Assembly: GCA_022759365.1 (NCBI GenBank)
Contig: JAEMPJ010000020.1
Location: 1-51,036 of the forward strand
Reading direction: 5' to 3'
DNA length: 51,036 bases
Source of the DNA: Thermogladius sp.
GTDB taxonomy: Archaea; Thermoproteota; Thermoprotei_A; Sulfolobales; Desulfurococcaceae
The notes below the pieces were generated by a model that saw nothing but the letters and a program-made list of their open reading frames with translations, searched no databases and was not told the origin of the DNA. The translations under genes and the position numbers were made by a program. Below, piece after piece: positions 16,791-24,716 of this stretch (position 1 is its first letter; each line of letters opens with the position of its first letter).

Positions 16791-17787
16791 TTCTCCTATA
16801 CCCCGCTCTAACCGAGGCTATTGAGGCTCTTAGAATCTCCACCTCGGATCTGAGGGCGGCTATCTGAGCCATCAACCTCTCCTCCAGCCTCCTCATCTCC
16901 TCGATCGCCTTTTCATAGTAGTATTTTGATATCTTGTCGCTGAGCTTGTATATAGAGCCGTAGCAAACAGCGCACACAGCCACCCTCCCTTCCTGGAGCA
17001 TCAACTGGTCTTCACCACCGTACTTCTTCAACATGTACTTCGTGGTGAAGGTGTCCAAGTAGATGAAGTTTACCTCCTCTCCCTGGATAGGCCTGTGGCA
17101 GATCCAGCATCTAGTAGCCTTGCTGAGCTTGCTTATCCTGTCGTTTACTTTTTTAACCAGTTGCTCCGCGCGGGCAGCTAGGTTGAGGTAGCCGAGAGCC
17201 TCCGTGTAGATCTGAACCGCTTTGTCAGGATCCTCACCTTCCACATGGGCCGCCGAGATCATTTTTGAGATGGCTAGGAACCTGTACCCAATAGACTCGA
17301 ATGTGTCGTGGATGTCCACTAGATCCTCAATAGCGAATCTCCCACCGTTCTTGGAGATGAACTCTTTGGCGGCCTGATCGTATCTCCCAGCATCCTCAGG
17401 GGTATACTTCGAGAGGTTGGAGAGGTCTACTGGGGGTAGACTATAGATTATGCTCAAGAGGCGGAGATCCTCTGCTAGCTCGCCTGCTTTAATCCTCCTT
17501 GGTAGCGCGAGGTCGAATTCTACATCGGGTTTGAGGGCTGAAACCGCCTTGTAAGCCTCTTCGAAATCCCTGCTACTCCTACTCTTTAAAGCCTTGTAGA
17601 TGGTTGCATACGAGTACGCTATCTGGGCCTTCTCCCTCAAATTCTCGTCTCTCGATTTCACGGCTAGCTCGTACGCTTTCATAAAATGCTCTATGGCTTC
17701 ATCGATCTTCCCTTTATTCCTGGCGTCGAAGGCTTTATTCATCTCATCCTGGTATTTCTCCAAATCGCTTTTCCAAAACTTCATCAA
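16774..17787 (-). CDS. TPR-like protein with internal four-cysteine zinc site
   Basis: The 337-residue protein begins with a TPR-like helical hairpin (KYQDEMNKAFDARNKGKIDEAIEHFMKAYELA) and further helices to about residue 215. A zinc site follows, formed by C227/C230 (RCWICHRP) and C272/C275 (CAVC). The C-terminal 55 residues form a coiled coil (AIEEMRRLEERLMAQIAALRS). It lies 17 bases downstream of the SPFH gene and overlaps the zinc-ribbon gene by 17 bases. The combination of repeats, zinc hook and coiled coil suggests an assembly or scaffold role alongside the SPFH protein. Not recognised as a named family. Confidence 0.8.
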   Translation of the reverse strand: MMKFWKSDLEKYQDEMNKAFDARNKGKIDEAIEHFMKAYELAVKSRDENLREKAQIAYSYATIYKALKSRSSRDFEEAYKAVSALKPDVEFDLALPRRIKAGELAEDLRLLSIIYSLPPVDLSNLSKYTPEDAGRYDQAAKEFISKNGGRFAIEDLVDIHDTFESIGYRFLAISKMISAAHVEGEDPDKAVQIYTEALGYLNLAARAEQLVKKVNDRISKLSKATRCWICHRPIQGEEVNFIYLDTFTTKYMLKKYGGEDQLMLQEGRVAVCAVCYGSIYKLSDKISKYYYEKAIEEMRRLEERLMAQIAALRSEVEILRASIASVRAGYRRSGPGI

Positions 17788-17804
17788 GAAGTATGAACCC
17801 CGCT

Positions 17805-18770
17805 CTACGTTCTCTTGAATTCCTCGAGAAGCTCCTTCTTCAATTTCTCATATTCTTCTTGCGTTATCAGGCCTTCATCCAGCATCTTCTTCAACTCCCT
17901 CAACTTCTCTATGATGGGCTTTTCCTCCTTCACCGGTTGCTGTACCTGGGGTTGCTGTGGCTGTGTGATTGGTTGCATGAGGCCGGGTAGGGCTACAAGA
18001 GCCCCCAGTACACCCACGCCTGGAGATCTACCCAGCGCCCTCAAGCTCTCCACTGTTCTAATAATCTCGAGCACCTTGTCCTCGTCTCCTTTCTGTATGG
18101 CGATTAACAGCGGGAGACCGTATGTTGGATCCTCTTTCTCCATTTTCTCCAATTGGGGTAGAGACACGCCTGCTATCTTAACATCGATTAATTCAAGCCC
18201 CCTGCTCTTGAAGGCCTCGTATATACTACTCGACTTAACTTTTGTCTCGACGTCCCTGAGGTTCGTGTATATGTCGATAGCTGTATACTTAGATACCTCT
18301 TGCATAAACAGCTCTACGAAATAGGATCTCAGGAACTCGGTTACGGCTGGAGTAGTCAGGGAAGGCACTGCGCCACCTATTTGGGTAAGGAATAGAACTG
18401 GGTCTACGACTCTAAACCAGTAGTCCCCGTACATTTGGAGCTCGGTCATGTAGAGTGTTCTCGGCCCGAGTTTCACACGTGTCGAAAGGCCGAACCTTCC
18501 CCTGAACTGCTTAGTGGATACGAATACAACCCTGGCCTTGAACGGTGTCTCCCCGTAGCCCATGACGAGGTTGTATGCCTTGGTTAACAAAGGTATGTTC
18601 TGGGTTGTAATCATGTGCCTGCCAGGGGGTAGGACATCGTAGACTTTCCCATCCCTCATGAAAACAGCTACCTCATACTCGTGTACGACAACTACGCTAC
18701 CCCACCTGATGTCCTCGTGGGGGTAGACCCACAGGATGTCGTCTGGGCCAGGGTTAACCCATTCAATCAC
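17805..18770 (-). CDS. SPFH-domain protein with C-terminal SHOCT domain (YdjI-like)
   Basis: Residues about 1-230 match the SPFH_2/YdjI type (often annotated virion core protein): VNPGPDDILWVYPHEDIRWGS, then HEYEVAVFMRDGKVYDVLPPGRHMITTQN, and the later RVVDPVLFL ... LRSYF and FKSRGLELIDVKIAGVSLP elements. A hydrophobic Gly/Pro/Gln-rich linker (about 245-280, PITQPQQPQVQQP) leads to a SHOCT module ending the protein (LKKMLDEGLITQEEYEKLKKELL). SPFH proteins oligomerise on membranes. There is no transmembrane helix at the N-terminus, as in YdjI, so membrane contact would need partners. The GTG start is 35 bases after the upstream gene. Confidence 0.88.
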   Translation of the reverse strand: MIEWVNPGPDDILWVYPHEDIRWGSVVVVHEYEVAVFMRDGKVYDVLPPGRHMITTQNIPLLTKAYNLVMGYGETPFKARVVFVSTKQFRGRFGLSTRVKLGPRTLYMTELQMYGDYWFRVVDPVLFLTQIGGAVPSLTTPAVTEFLRSYFVELFMQEVSKYTAIDIYTNLRDVETKVKSSSIYEAFKSRGLELIDVKIAGVSLPQLEKMEKEDPTYGLPLLIAIQKGDEDKVLEIIRTVESLRALGRSPGVGVLGALVALPGLMQPITQPQQPQVQQPVKEEKPIIEKLRELKKMLDEGLITQEEYEKLKKELLEEFKRT

Positions 18771-18805
18771 GTTGGTCTGCCTAGAGGACGTTTAAACCAC
18801 CTCCC

Positions 18806-19327
18806 TCAGAGTAATTGAATGTAGTTTTCCCTCGTATTAACCAGCTCCTCGATCTTCTCGATCTCTGCGAGAACCCTCTGGAACAAACCCCTTATATCAT
18901 CAATGGTTGAAACCTTCCCCGACTTCTCTTTAACCTCGTTCAAGAGAGCGGCCACAGACTCGCCGAGTGATAAGTCGAATTCGAGAAGCCTGCCCAGCTT
19001 CCCCTCATCTACTTTCACAACATTAAACAACGGCTTGTACCCGCTGGGTGAGTGAAGGATTTTTTCCGCTACAGAGTCCACTCTGTAAATAGCAGAGTCC
19101 ATCATGTTCAAGTCGCTTGGCGTGAGTTGGATTAAACCCGCTCTCGAATACAGCCCTCTCAAGAACCCCTCGATCTCCTTCAACATCAAATAGAGTCTTT
19201 GCCTAACGAGTTTATCCGTCTCGCGGATTAGCTCCTTTTCCTTATAACCCTTGTAACCTGGGAAAATAGCCATGAGCTTCTCGTATAAGGCTACCTCAGG
19301 CTTAATCTTGTCAGACATGTGTTCCAC
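18806..19327 (-). CDS. Helical protein heading the SPFH operon
   Basis: This 173-residue protein is highly charged and predicted all helical. The stretch FPGYKGYKEKELIRETDKLVRQRL near the N-terminus (residues 18-40) resembles a motif I associate with bacterial proteins encoded next to SPFH genes, but I cannot confirm that without a search. No cysteines or membrane segments are visible. It is the promoter-proximal gene of the 19327-15041 operon, with a TATA-like TTAATTA embedded in a perfect inverted repeat just upstream, which suggests regulated expression of the whole set. Confidence 0.75.
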   Translation of the reverse strand: MEHMSDKIKPEVALYEKLMAIFPGYKGYKEKELIRETDKLVRQRLYLMLKEIEGFLRGLYSRAGLIQLTPSDLNMMDSAIYRVDSVAEKILHSPSGYKPLFNVVKVDEGKLGRLLEFDLSLGESVAALLNEVKEKSGKVSTIDDIRGLFQRVLAEIEKIEELVNTRENYIQLL

Positions 19328-19334
19328 TAAGACA

Positions 19335-19356
19335 AATTATCCCCTACCCGATAATT
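19335..19356. promoter_or_regulatory. Perfect operator-like palindrome at the SPFH operon promoter
   Basis: AATTATC and GATAATT form a perfect seven-base inverted repeat around CCCTACCC, 8 bases upstream of the operon's first ATG. On the minus strand the distal arm overlaps the TATA-like CTTAATTATC, and the proximal arm covers the expected start site. This is the geometry of a repressor operator. The 22-base size fits a dimeric winged-helix regulator; the regulator is unknown. Confidence 0.55.
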
Positions 19357-19437
19357 AAGTTTTGCGAGCGTGCCGAACCTTATAGTGGTTGAGTGAGGTT
19401 TAATAAGTGGCTGAGCCTATAGGTTAAGCCGGAATCG

Positions 19438-19995
19438 ATGATGGAGCCCCGAAAACACAGGATAACGATAATGTCCACGTTTGTCGAGGTCGATGATAGG
19501 AGGCTGAATGCTACCCAGGTGTCGATTAGATCACGCGGGGATTTTACCATAGAAGTTAGCCCCGGCACATTCAAACTAACCGGGCTTATATCAGATGAGC
19601 CGAAGATCATAGATGAGGGGGATGTAGTTACAGTTATCTCGGAGGATATCCCTGTGAACACGAGAATGGAGAGAGAGGATTTTATTGTAGAGGAGAACGT
19701 CCTCTACGGTTACTCTAGGCCTGTAGTGCTCTCAATCAACGTTAATAAGGATGTAACCATTAAGTTAAACTACAAGTACACCTACAAATCTCCCGCCGCC
19801 AAGATTAAGATAGATAACAGTCTCGTGTACTTCAACGCCATAACCTCGCCGTTCTTCTCCGCCTGGCTCTACATCAACGAGGGGGCACTCTATATTGAGA
19901 GAGACCTAACTACTCTACTAATAACTACTTCCAGTAAGCCCGAGAGGGGGCAGGTCATATCTCAGCGAGAGGGTTTCCAACCCAGCTTAACTTGA
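19438..19995 (+). CDS. Protein of unknown function, beta-rich
   Basis: I do not recognise this 185-residue protein. It is predicted mostly beta strand (RITIMSTFVEVDD, DFTIEVSPGTFKLTG, VVLSINVNKDVTIKLNYKYTY), with no signal peptide or helix. It is read divergently from the SPFH operon with 110 bases between them, and a TTTAATAAG TATA-like element sits about 35 bases before the ATG. Its 3' end overlaps nadE by 41 bases on the opposite strand. The palindrome at 19335 could influence it as well. Confidence 0.65.
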   Translation: MMEPRKHRITIMSTFVEVDDRRLNATQVSIRSRGDFTIEVSPGTFKLTGLISDEPKIIDEGDVVTVISEDIPVNTRMEREDFIVEENVLYGYSRPVVLSINVNKDVTIKLNYKYTYKSPAAKIKIDNSLVYFNAITSPFFSAWLYINEGALYIERDLTTLLITTSSKPERGQVISQREGFQPSLT

Positions 19996-20782
19996 CGAAC
20001 TTAAACCCCTGCCTCTTGTGCCTAGTAGACCTGTGCATGGCTAGAACCCTGTTAACTACCTCGAGAGGTAGACCCGTCGCCTCCGAGGCCTCTTCCACGC
20101 TCATCCTCATATCGAATAACGCGTACAGTACTCTATCTACATCCTCATACTTTAACCCGAGCTCCTCCTCCGCAAGGTGCCGCTCCCATAGACCTGGGCT
20201 ACTAGGCTTGCTAACTATCTCCTCGGGTAGACCTAGAAACCTTGCTAGCCTCCTCAACTGCGTCTTGTATAAGGAGGCCTGAGGCAGGAAGTCGCTTGCG
20301 CCGTCACCGAACTTAGTGTAGTAGCCGATTAGAAGCTCGCTCCTATCGCTTGTCCCCACCACGGCGCCCCCCAGCTTGTTGGCATAGAGGTAGAGGATGC
20401 TCATCCTCACTCTCGCCCTTAGGTTTCCAACCGGTAGCTTATCTCTAAAGGATACCCCGGGGAGCTTGAGGTATGAGTCCACTATTGAGTCAATCGGGAT
20501 CACATAGTATTTCACCCCAAGGGATTCAGCTAAGTTCACGGCATGATGGGCGTCCAGGGGATTGTTCACCCTTGTATCAGGCATTACAAACGCTAGGATC
20601 TTCTCTCTTGGAATAGACCTTGAGAGTAGCGTTAAAGCGACAGAGGAGTCTAAACCGCCGCTCAAGCCGATAATAAGAGTTTTAGCCCCAGACTCTTCCA
20701 TGAAGCTTCTTAAGCCCTGCTTTATCTCTTCAACCGTCTGCTCCAGGGGGAAATTCAGCAAATCCTCTACACTAATCCTCAT
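19955..20782 (-). CDS. nadE: NH3-dependent NAD+ synthetase
   Basis: The enzyme converts nicotinic acid adenine dinucleotide to NAD+ with ammonia and ATP. The 275-residue length fits the ammonia-dependent form without a glutaminase domain. The PP-loop is GLSGGLDSSVALTLL (about residues 39-53). Further family elements are VGTSDRSELLIGYYTKFGDGASDFLP, with the Asp/Lys substrate contacts, and KPSSPGLWERH. The start is ATG. It follows the AMMECR1 gene by 42 bases and probably shares its transcript. Confidence 0.95.
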   Translation of the reverse strand: MRISVEDLLNFPLEQTVEEIKQGLRSFMEESGAKTLIIGLSGGLDSSVALTLLSRSIPREKILAFVMPDTRVNNPLDAHHAVNLAESLGVKYYVIPIDSIVDSYLKLPGVSFRDKLPVGNLRARVRMSILYLYANKLGGAVVGTSDRSELLIGYYTKFGDGASDFLPQASLYKTQLRRLARFLGLPEEIVSKPSSPGLWERHLAEEELGLKYEDVDRVLYALFDMRMSVEEASEATGLPLEVVNRVLAMHRSTRHKRQGFKFVKLSWVGNPLAEI

Positions 20783-20824
20783 CTAAGCGCCTCCGATCCC
20801 AACATCTAAAAGAAGGGAGTTGTT

Positions 20825-21502
20825 CTAATAAACACGCTTCCTAAGACAACGGCTTGAATACTCCTCGGCCAGGCTTCTCTCGAACACCTCTCCCCTAGGC
20901 GTCTTCTCCCTGAACACCCTTGCTTCATAAGCCAGAACTTTCACGGAAGGATTCAACCAGCATGTAGGCTTCAACCCTGCTTTAATACATGTCTCGCTTA
21001 GGAATGTCTCTTCATCCCAGCAGTACTCGATGGGAACTTCGGGGAGTAGAGTGCCCTGGTACAACCTACCGTATTCCACGATTAACCCGTGTTTACCGAT
21101 CTCCACCATCCTCACCAGATCCTTTCGATCAGCAGCTTTCAGCTCCACTGGTTGGGAGAGAACTGATACTTCTACAATGATTTTATCCAACTCCCACTCC
21201 TCGACCGGGTGGAAGCGAGGATCGTTTACCGCTGCGCTGATGGCGCTCTCGATAAGGGATTCAATTAAACTGTAGACTGGTGAGAGGAACCCTATGCAAC
21301 CCCTTAGGCTAAACTTGCCCTCACCCTCCATTATCTCGAGAGTTGTAAAAGTCATGCCAGGCCTTCTAAACCTGTCAGGGATGCCCGCGGGGGGTTTAAT
21401 CCTCTTATTCGACTTAACGATGCTTTCAACCGCCTCGCGGGCGGTTCTAACTAAGAGGACTCCTTCTTCAAAGGTTAACTCGGATGGGTGTACTACGCTC
21501 AA
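20825..21502 (-). CDS. AMMECR1-domain protein
   Basis: This 225-residue protein matches the AMMECR1 family found in archaea and eukaryotes. The signature LRGCIGFL is preceded by a helix ([13 protein letters not shown]), and the second half holds [31 protein letters not shown] and [16 protein letters not shown]. The conserved cysteine in RGCIG has been proposed as catalytic, but the activity is unknown. It overlaps the upstream Mut7-C gene by four bases and is followed by nadE, an arrangement that gives no direct functional clue. Confidence 0.92.
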   Translation of the reverse strand: MSVVHPSELTFEEGVLLVRTAREAVESIVKSNKRIKPPAGIPDRFRRPGMTFTTLEIMEGEGKFSLRGCIGFLSPVYSLIESLIESAISAAVNDPRFHPVEEWELDKIIVEVSVLSQPVELKAADRKDLVRMVEIGKHGLIVEYGRLYQGTLLPEVPIEYCWDEETFLSETCIKAGLKPTCWLNPSVKVLAYEARVFREKTPRGEVFERSLAEEYSSRCLRKRVY

Positions 21503-22023
21503 GCAGACACCCTCACTTTGAACGCTTTTGCAAGCTCCCTATATTTCTCACGGGCCTGCTTAAGCGTTTCCTCAATAGTCCTCCAGTGTGACCCAACCCA
21601 GTACACGTTCCCGCACTTAGAGCAGACCCAGAAGTCGTTGTACAAGCTGTAGACTCTTGCTGGAACCTTATCCTTCACTCTCTCCTTGCTTACCTTCATT
21701 AACTCGCCGTTGCACAGGGGGCACCTGGTTTTCTCGAAGTCGACTCTAAGCCTAATCCCGGTCAGCAATGCTATCAGGGCTAGAGACCTCGGGATATCGC
21801 CGGGGTCATCTATGTATATACTTCTCAAACCGCTCTTCAGGGCCCTGTTGTGTAAACCCCTATCCCTGGTCACCACTACACGTTCCTCTTCTTTGGCGAT
21901 CTTAATTATCTGCCAGTCCTCGATTTTTCTCTCATAGATAGTGTCGTAGCCCAGTATCCTAAGCCACCTAGCGAGACTACCCAGCATTGTGTCGACGATG
22001 AACTTGTTGTCCTCCTCCAACAC
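21499..22023 (-). CDS. Mut7-C domain RNase (PIN-like) with zinc ribbon
   Basis: The 174-residue protein is a Mut7-C (DUF82) family protein. The PIN-like nuclease core shows [21 protein letters not shown] with the first Asp, [12 protein letters not shown], and [13 protein letters not shown] with the second Asp. A C-terminal zinc ribbon is formed by CPLCNGE and CSKCGNVYW. These proteins are thought to be RNases; the natural substrate in archaea is not settled. Its start is 54 bases downstream of the CBS gene, and its stop overlaps the AMMECR1 start by four bases. Confidence 0.9.
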   Translation of the reverse strand: MLEEDNKFIVDTMLGSLARWLRILGYDTIYERKIEDWQIIKIAKEEERVVVTRDRGLHNRALKSGLRSIYIDDPGDIPRSLALIALLTGIRLRVDFEKTRCPLCNGELMKVSKERVKDKVPARVYSLYNDFWVCSKCGNVYWVGSHWRTIEETLKQAREKYRELAKAFKVRVSA

Positions 22024-22077
22024 GCACCACTATTCCTATGATCGCTTTACACTCATGTAGATGCCTGCTATTAAAGC

Positions 22078-23025
22078 CTACTTAGGCATTGTGATAGCGT
22101 ACAGTATGTCCCGCTCTGTTACAATCCCCTGGAGAACCCCGCTCTCATCTACTATGAGTACACTGCCTACATTATTAGCCTCCATCAGCCTTACAAGCTC
22201 GCTAACATCCGTGTCGGGGTGTGCTGTGACAGCGTTCTCACGCATGACATCCCTCACGCTAATAGAGTTGGCCTCCCGGATATCACCGGTCGTGCACTTC
22301 TTGAAGACCTCGTGGGAGCCGTAGTATCTTACTACATCGACCACTGTTAGGATACCTACCACAGCCTCGTCTTCGACTACCGGTAGACGCCTGAAACCTG
22401 TGGCAACCATCTTTTCCATAGCTTCCTTCAAAGTGCTCCCGGAGCTTATTGTTATCACAGGCCTCGACATTATCTTAGAGGCTTCTACACCGAACTCGTA
22501 GAGTCCAGACAAAACTTTTACGAGGTCGTGCTCCGTAATAACGCCTACAACCCCTCCCTCATCATCTATTACTGGGAGGAAGCCCACGTTGTGGACGACC
22601 ATTTTATATAACGCGTCGTACACCTTCTCCCTGGCCCCCGCTGTCACAACGTTCTTCTCGTATATTGATTCAACCGCCTCATTGCCTAGAGCCGAATATA
22701 TATTATACCCGTGTTTCCGCTCGACGATCCTATAGAATGGGCCTCCTCCGAGGTAGTTCACCACATGGGTAGCCAAAAGTATTCCATCAAGCTTATCTTT
22801 CTGCGAGACTATTAGACCCCTGTAACCCTTCGCCATCTCCTCGACAGCTTTCATGATCGGCGCTGTTAAAGGTATTCTCACAGCTGGTTTACTAGCTATA
22901 ACCTCAAGCTCTCCTTCAACTCTATATATCTTATCCGAGAAGTTGGGTGAACCATCGCTTCTAAGCCAACGGTAGTGATCCTGCCCTCTCCTGGGCTTTA
23001 AAACCCTTGATGCTATATGCTTCAC
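22078..23025 (-). CDS. Protein with four CBS domains
   Basis: The 315-residue protein consists of two CBS pairs. CBS 1 begins IPLTAPIMKAVEEM, CBS 2 follows YEKNVVTAGAREKVYDALYKM ... VIDDEGGVVGVITEHDLVK, CBS 3 is IMSRPVITISSGSTLKEAMEKM ... GILTVVDVV, and CBS 4 is VMRENAVTAHPDTDVSELVRLM ... GIVTERDILYA. Such modules bind adenine nucleotides or related ligands and regulate a partner. There is no catalytic domain here, so it acts in trans. The N-terminal 30 residues are basic (KPRRGQDHYRWLRSDG). The upstream gap to the Sm-like gene is 32 bases, so cotranscription is possible. Confidence 0.92.
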   Translation of the reverse strand: MKHIASRVLKPRRGQDHYRWLRSDGSPNFSDKIYRVEGELEVIASKPAVRIPLTAPIMKAVEEMAKGYRGLIVSQKDKLDGILLATHVVNYLGGGPFYRIVERKHGYNIYSALGNEAVESIYEKNVVTAGAREKVYDALYKMVVHNVGFLPVIDDEGGVVGVITEHDLVKVLSGLYEFGVEASKIMSRPVITISSGSTLKEAMEKMVATGFRRLPVVEDEAVVGILTVVDVVRYYGSHEVFKKCTTGDIREANSISVRDVMRENAVTAHPDTDVSELVRLMEANNVGSVLIVDESGVLQGIVTERDILYAITMPK

Positions 23026-23057
23026 CTAATATTATATCGCGTTTAAGGCAAATAACC

Positions 23058-23339
23058 CTAAACACCGACTTTCTCAGGAGCGACCTGGCCGTAGTTCACG
23101 CTTACAAATACTATATGGCTCCCCCTAATGAGTGCTCTACCGTACCTTGCGACTGGTTTCCCGTCGGAGGATGTCTCTTCACAGTCGCTTAGGACAACAT
23201 TCATTGTGGGGTCAACCATCTCCAGGTTACCAATATACTCGTTCCCGTCCTTAACCCGGACGAGGACTATCTGGTTTATGGCTGTCCTCAATACTTTCAG
23301 GGGCGAAGGGTTTTTCATACTCCTGGACTGGCTGCTCAA
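23058..23339 (-). CDS. Sm-like (LSm) RNA-binding protein
   Basis: This is an archaeal Sm-like protein, expected to form a ring that binds U-rich RNA. Sm1 is visible in NQIVLVRVKDGNEYIGNLEMVDPTMNVVLSDC (the D-x-x-M-N signature), and Sm2 in RALIRGSHIVFVSV (I-R-G). The track ORF starts at 23372, but the first 11 residues (CVIPGRRGG...) overlap a GACGAGGTGG ribosome site. The TTG at 23339, five or six bases after GGTG, gives a 93-residue protein starting MSSQSRSMKNPSP; the ATG at 23318 is an alternative. An insertion between strands 3 and 4 (ETSSDGKPVARYG) is common in archaeal LSm proteins. Confidence 0.93.
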   Translation of the reverse strand: MSSQSRSMKNPSPLKVLRTAINQIVLVRVKDGNEYIGNLEMVDPTMNVVLSDCEETSSDGKPVARYGRALIRGSHIVFVSVNYGQVAPEKVGV

Positions 23340-23396
23340 GCAACCACCTCGTCTACCGGGTATCACACACATAATTCTCTGTTGTGACGTTTTAAA

Positions 23397-23942
23397 CTAT
23401 TTGCCTCCCCGGGTATATACAAAGAACCGGTCGACTCTAAAGCCTATCTCCTGGAACGAGGGGTCAATGCTCGCCGGCGTTGGAGAGGTGGATTTATGGT
23501 GTTGTGAGACAACAACGACGTGGGCAACCCTCTTCAGCTCTGAGAGGGATTTCCGCTTATCCTCGAGGTTGTCCCACACGGTTATCGAGTAGGCTACGTC
23601 GAAGTACTCGTCGACTACAGGGGTCTCCTCGATGAACGCGACTATAGGTATGAATCTCGGATCCCTCACCTTGGATAAGGCCTCTTTAATCATGCCCTCG
23701 CTTGCATCCAAGCAAACGTACACCATGAAGTCCACGGCTCCTTTACCAGTCATGTACTCGAACAGCAATGCTGTGCCGCAACCAGCGTCTAGAACTCTCT
23801 TGAACCCACCTAGTAGATTCTTCTCTTGGAGGAAAGCGTATTTGAGGAACTGTTCGTCCCTGTAAAGCTGGTCGTAGCTCCCGGCTGTCGCATTGTAAAA
23901 TTCAACGACCGACGTATTTAAACAATCCTCCAACTCTACCAC
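23397..23942 (-). CDS. Class I SAM-dependent methyltransferase
   Basis: The Rossmann-fold methyltransferase core is clear: motif I VLDAGCGTALLFEYM, acidic strand 2 YVCLDASEGM, and motif IV region YFDVAYSITVWDNLEDKRKSL. The protein is 181 residues, short for the family, with a C-terminus ending in RVDRFFVYTRGG. The substrate cannot be predicted. Its start overlaps nucS by 41 bases; a downstream TTG (LNTSVVEFYN) would shorten the overlap. It is probably cotranscribed with nucS. Confidence 0.85.
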   Translation of the reverse strand: MVELEDCLNTSVVEFYNATAGSYDQLYRDEQFLKYAFLQEKNLLGGFKRVLDAGCGTALLFEYMTGKGAVDFMVYVCLDASEGMIKEALSKVRDPRFIPIVAFIEETPVVDEYFDVAYSITVWDNLEDKRKSLSELKRVAHVVVVSQHHKSTSPTPASIDPSFQEIGFRVDRFFVYTRGGK

Positions 23943-24684
23943 GCTTCTTCAAGTACTCTAAAACCCTCTTAGGGTCAATATACCTCCACTCCAACCCCAG
24001 TCTCCTAAGCGAGTCGAGTGCCGCCGGGGTAAAAGAGGGCGCTACTAGAACACCCCTTGGCTTACACCCCTTCTCCTTCTCAACCGACACCACGTACTTG
24101 TACAACTGGTAGACAGCATCTCTCGTAGCTGTACCCCGCTTAACCTCGACAACCATGTACCTTCCCGCTGAATCCTTTGCGAGGATATCTATAACGCCCG
24201 CGCTAGTCCTCACCTCCCTGGCCAGCGCCTCCACGCCCTCCCCTAGTACGCCGGGGTTCTCGAAGATGTAGTCTCTCAACTCGCCTTCATCAAAGTACAT
24301 TATGAAGTCACCCCTGTCGACCAATTTTTGCCTAATGAAAACCTCTACTCTGCTGAAAGTTATCTTCAACGCTTCTCTCGGCTTATCTCTCACAGCTATA
24401 ATGGACAGCCTCCCATCGGGTTCGATCCAGGATTCTATTGAGTCCGTGTCCGGCTGGTAGTTGACTGGCTGGAACCCGTAGGGCCTGTGGACTATGACCG
24501 ACCCATCGGTTTTCACCAAAACGATCCTCTCCCCGCTGGCCAGCCTTGAGTAGCCCCTTCCCTCGTATTCTACCTCGCACTCCCCGACTATGATGAGAGT
24601 GTCCTTTTGCCGGGGCCAGTTTTGTACCTCCTTCAGCACGTCCTCTAGGTTAGGCCTGTATAGGGCCTTTATCAATCCCCGCAA
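23902..24684 (-). CDS. nucS: Mismatch endonuclease NucS/EndoMS
   Basis: NucS cuts double-stranded DNA at mismatches and serves as a mismatch-repair enzyme in many archaea that lack MutS/MutL. The 260-residue protein shows the N-terminal DNA-binding beta domain (LIIVGECEVEYEGRGYSRLASGERIVLVKTDGSVIVHRPYGFQPVNYQP) and the RecB-like nuclease core with GVIDILAKD and VVEVKRGTATRDAVYQLYKYV. The C-terminus (RVGGLFKYVGR) may be a weak PCNA-interaction peptide. The TTG start has no ribosome site. A TTTTAAACC TATA-like element 27 bases upstream implies a leaderless mRNA. Confidence 0.95.
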   Translation of the reverse strand: MRGLIKALYRPNLEDVLKEVQNWPRQKDTLIIVGECEVEYEGRGYSRLASGERIVLVKTDGSVIVHRPYGFQPVNYQPDTDSIESWIEPDGRLSIIAVRDKPREALKITFSRVEVFIRQKLVDRGDFIMYFDEGELRDYIFENPGVLGEGVEALAREVRTSAGVIDILAKDSAGRYMVVEVKRGTATRDAVYQLYKYVVSVEKEKGCKPRGVLVAPSFTPAALDSLRRLGLEWRYIDPKRVLEYLKKRGRVGGLFKYVGR

Positions 24685-24708
24685 CCATTAGAGTAGAGTA
24701 GTGTTTTG

Positions 24709-24716
24709 GTTTAAAA
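24709..24716. promoter_or_regulatory. TATA-like element in the 32-base nucS/MBL divergent gap
   Basis: TTTAAAAG (minus strand CTTTTAAA) sits in the very short divergent spacer. On the minus strand it predicts initiation at about 24686, matching a leaderless nucS start. Read on the plus strand it would initiate inside the metallo-hydrolase gene, so that gene must use another promoter, probably within nucS. Confidence 0.4.
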
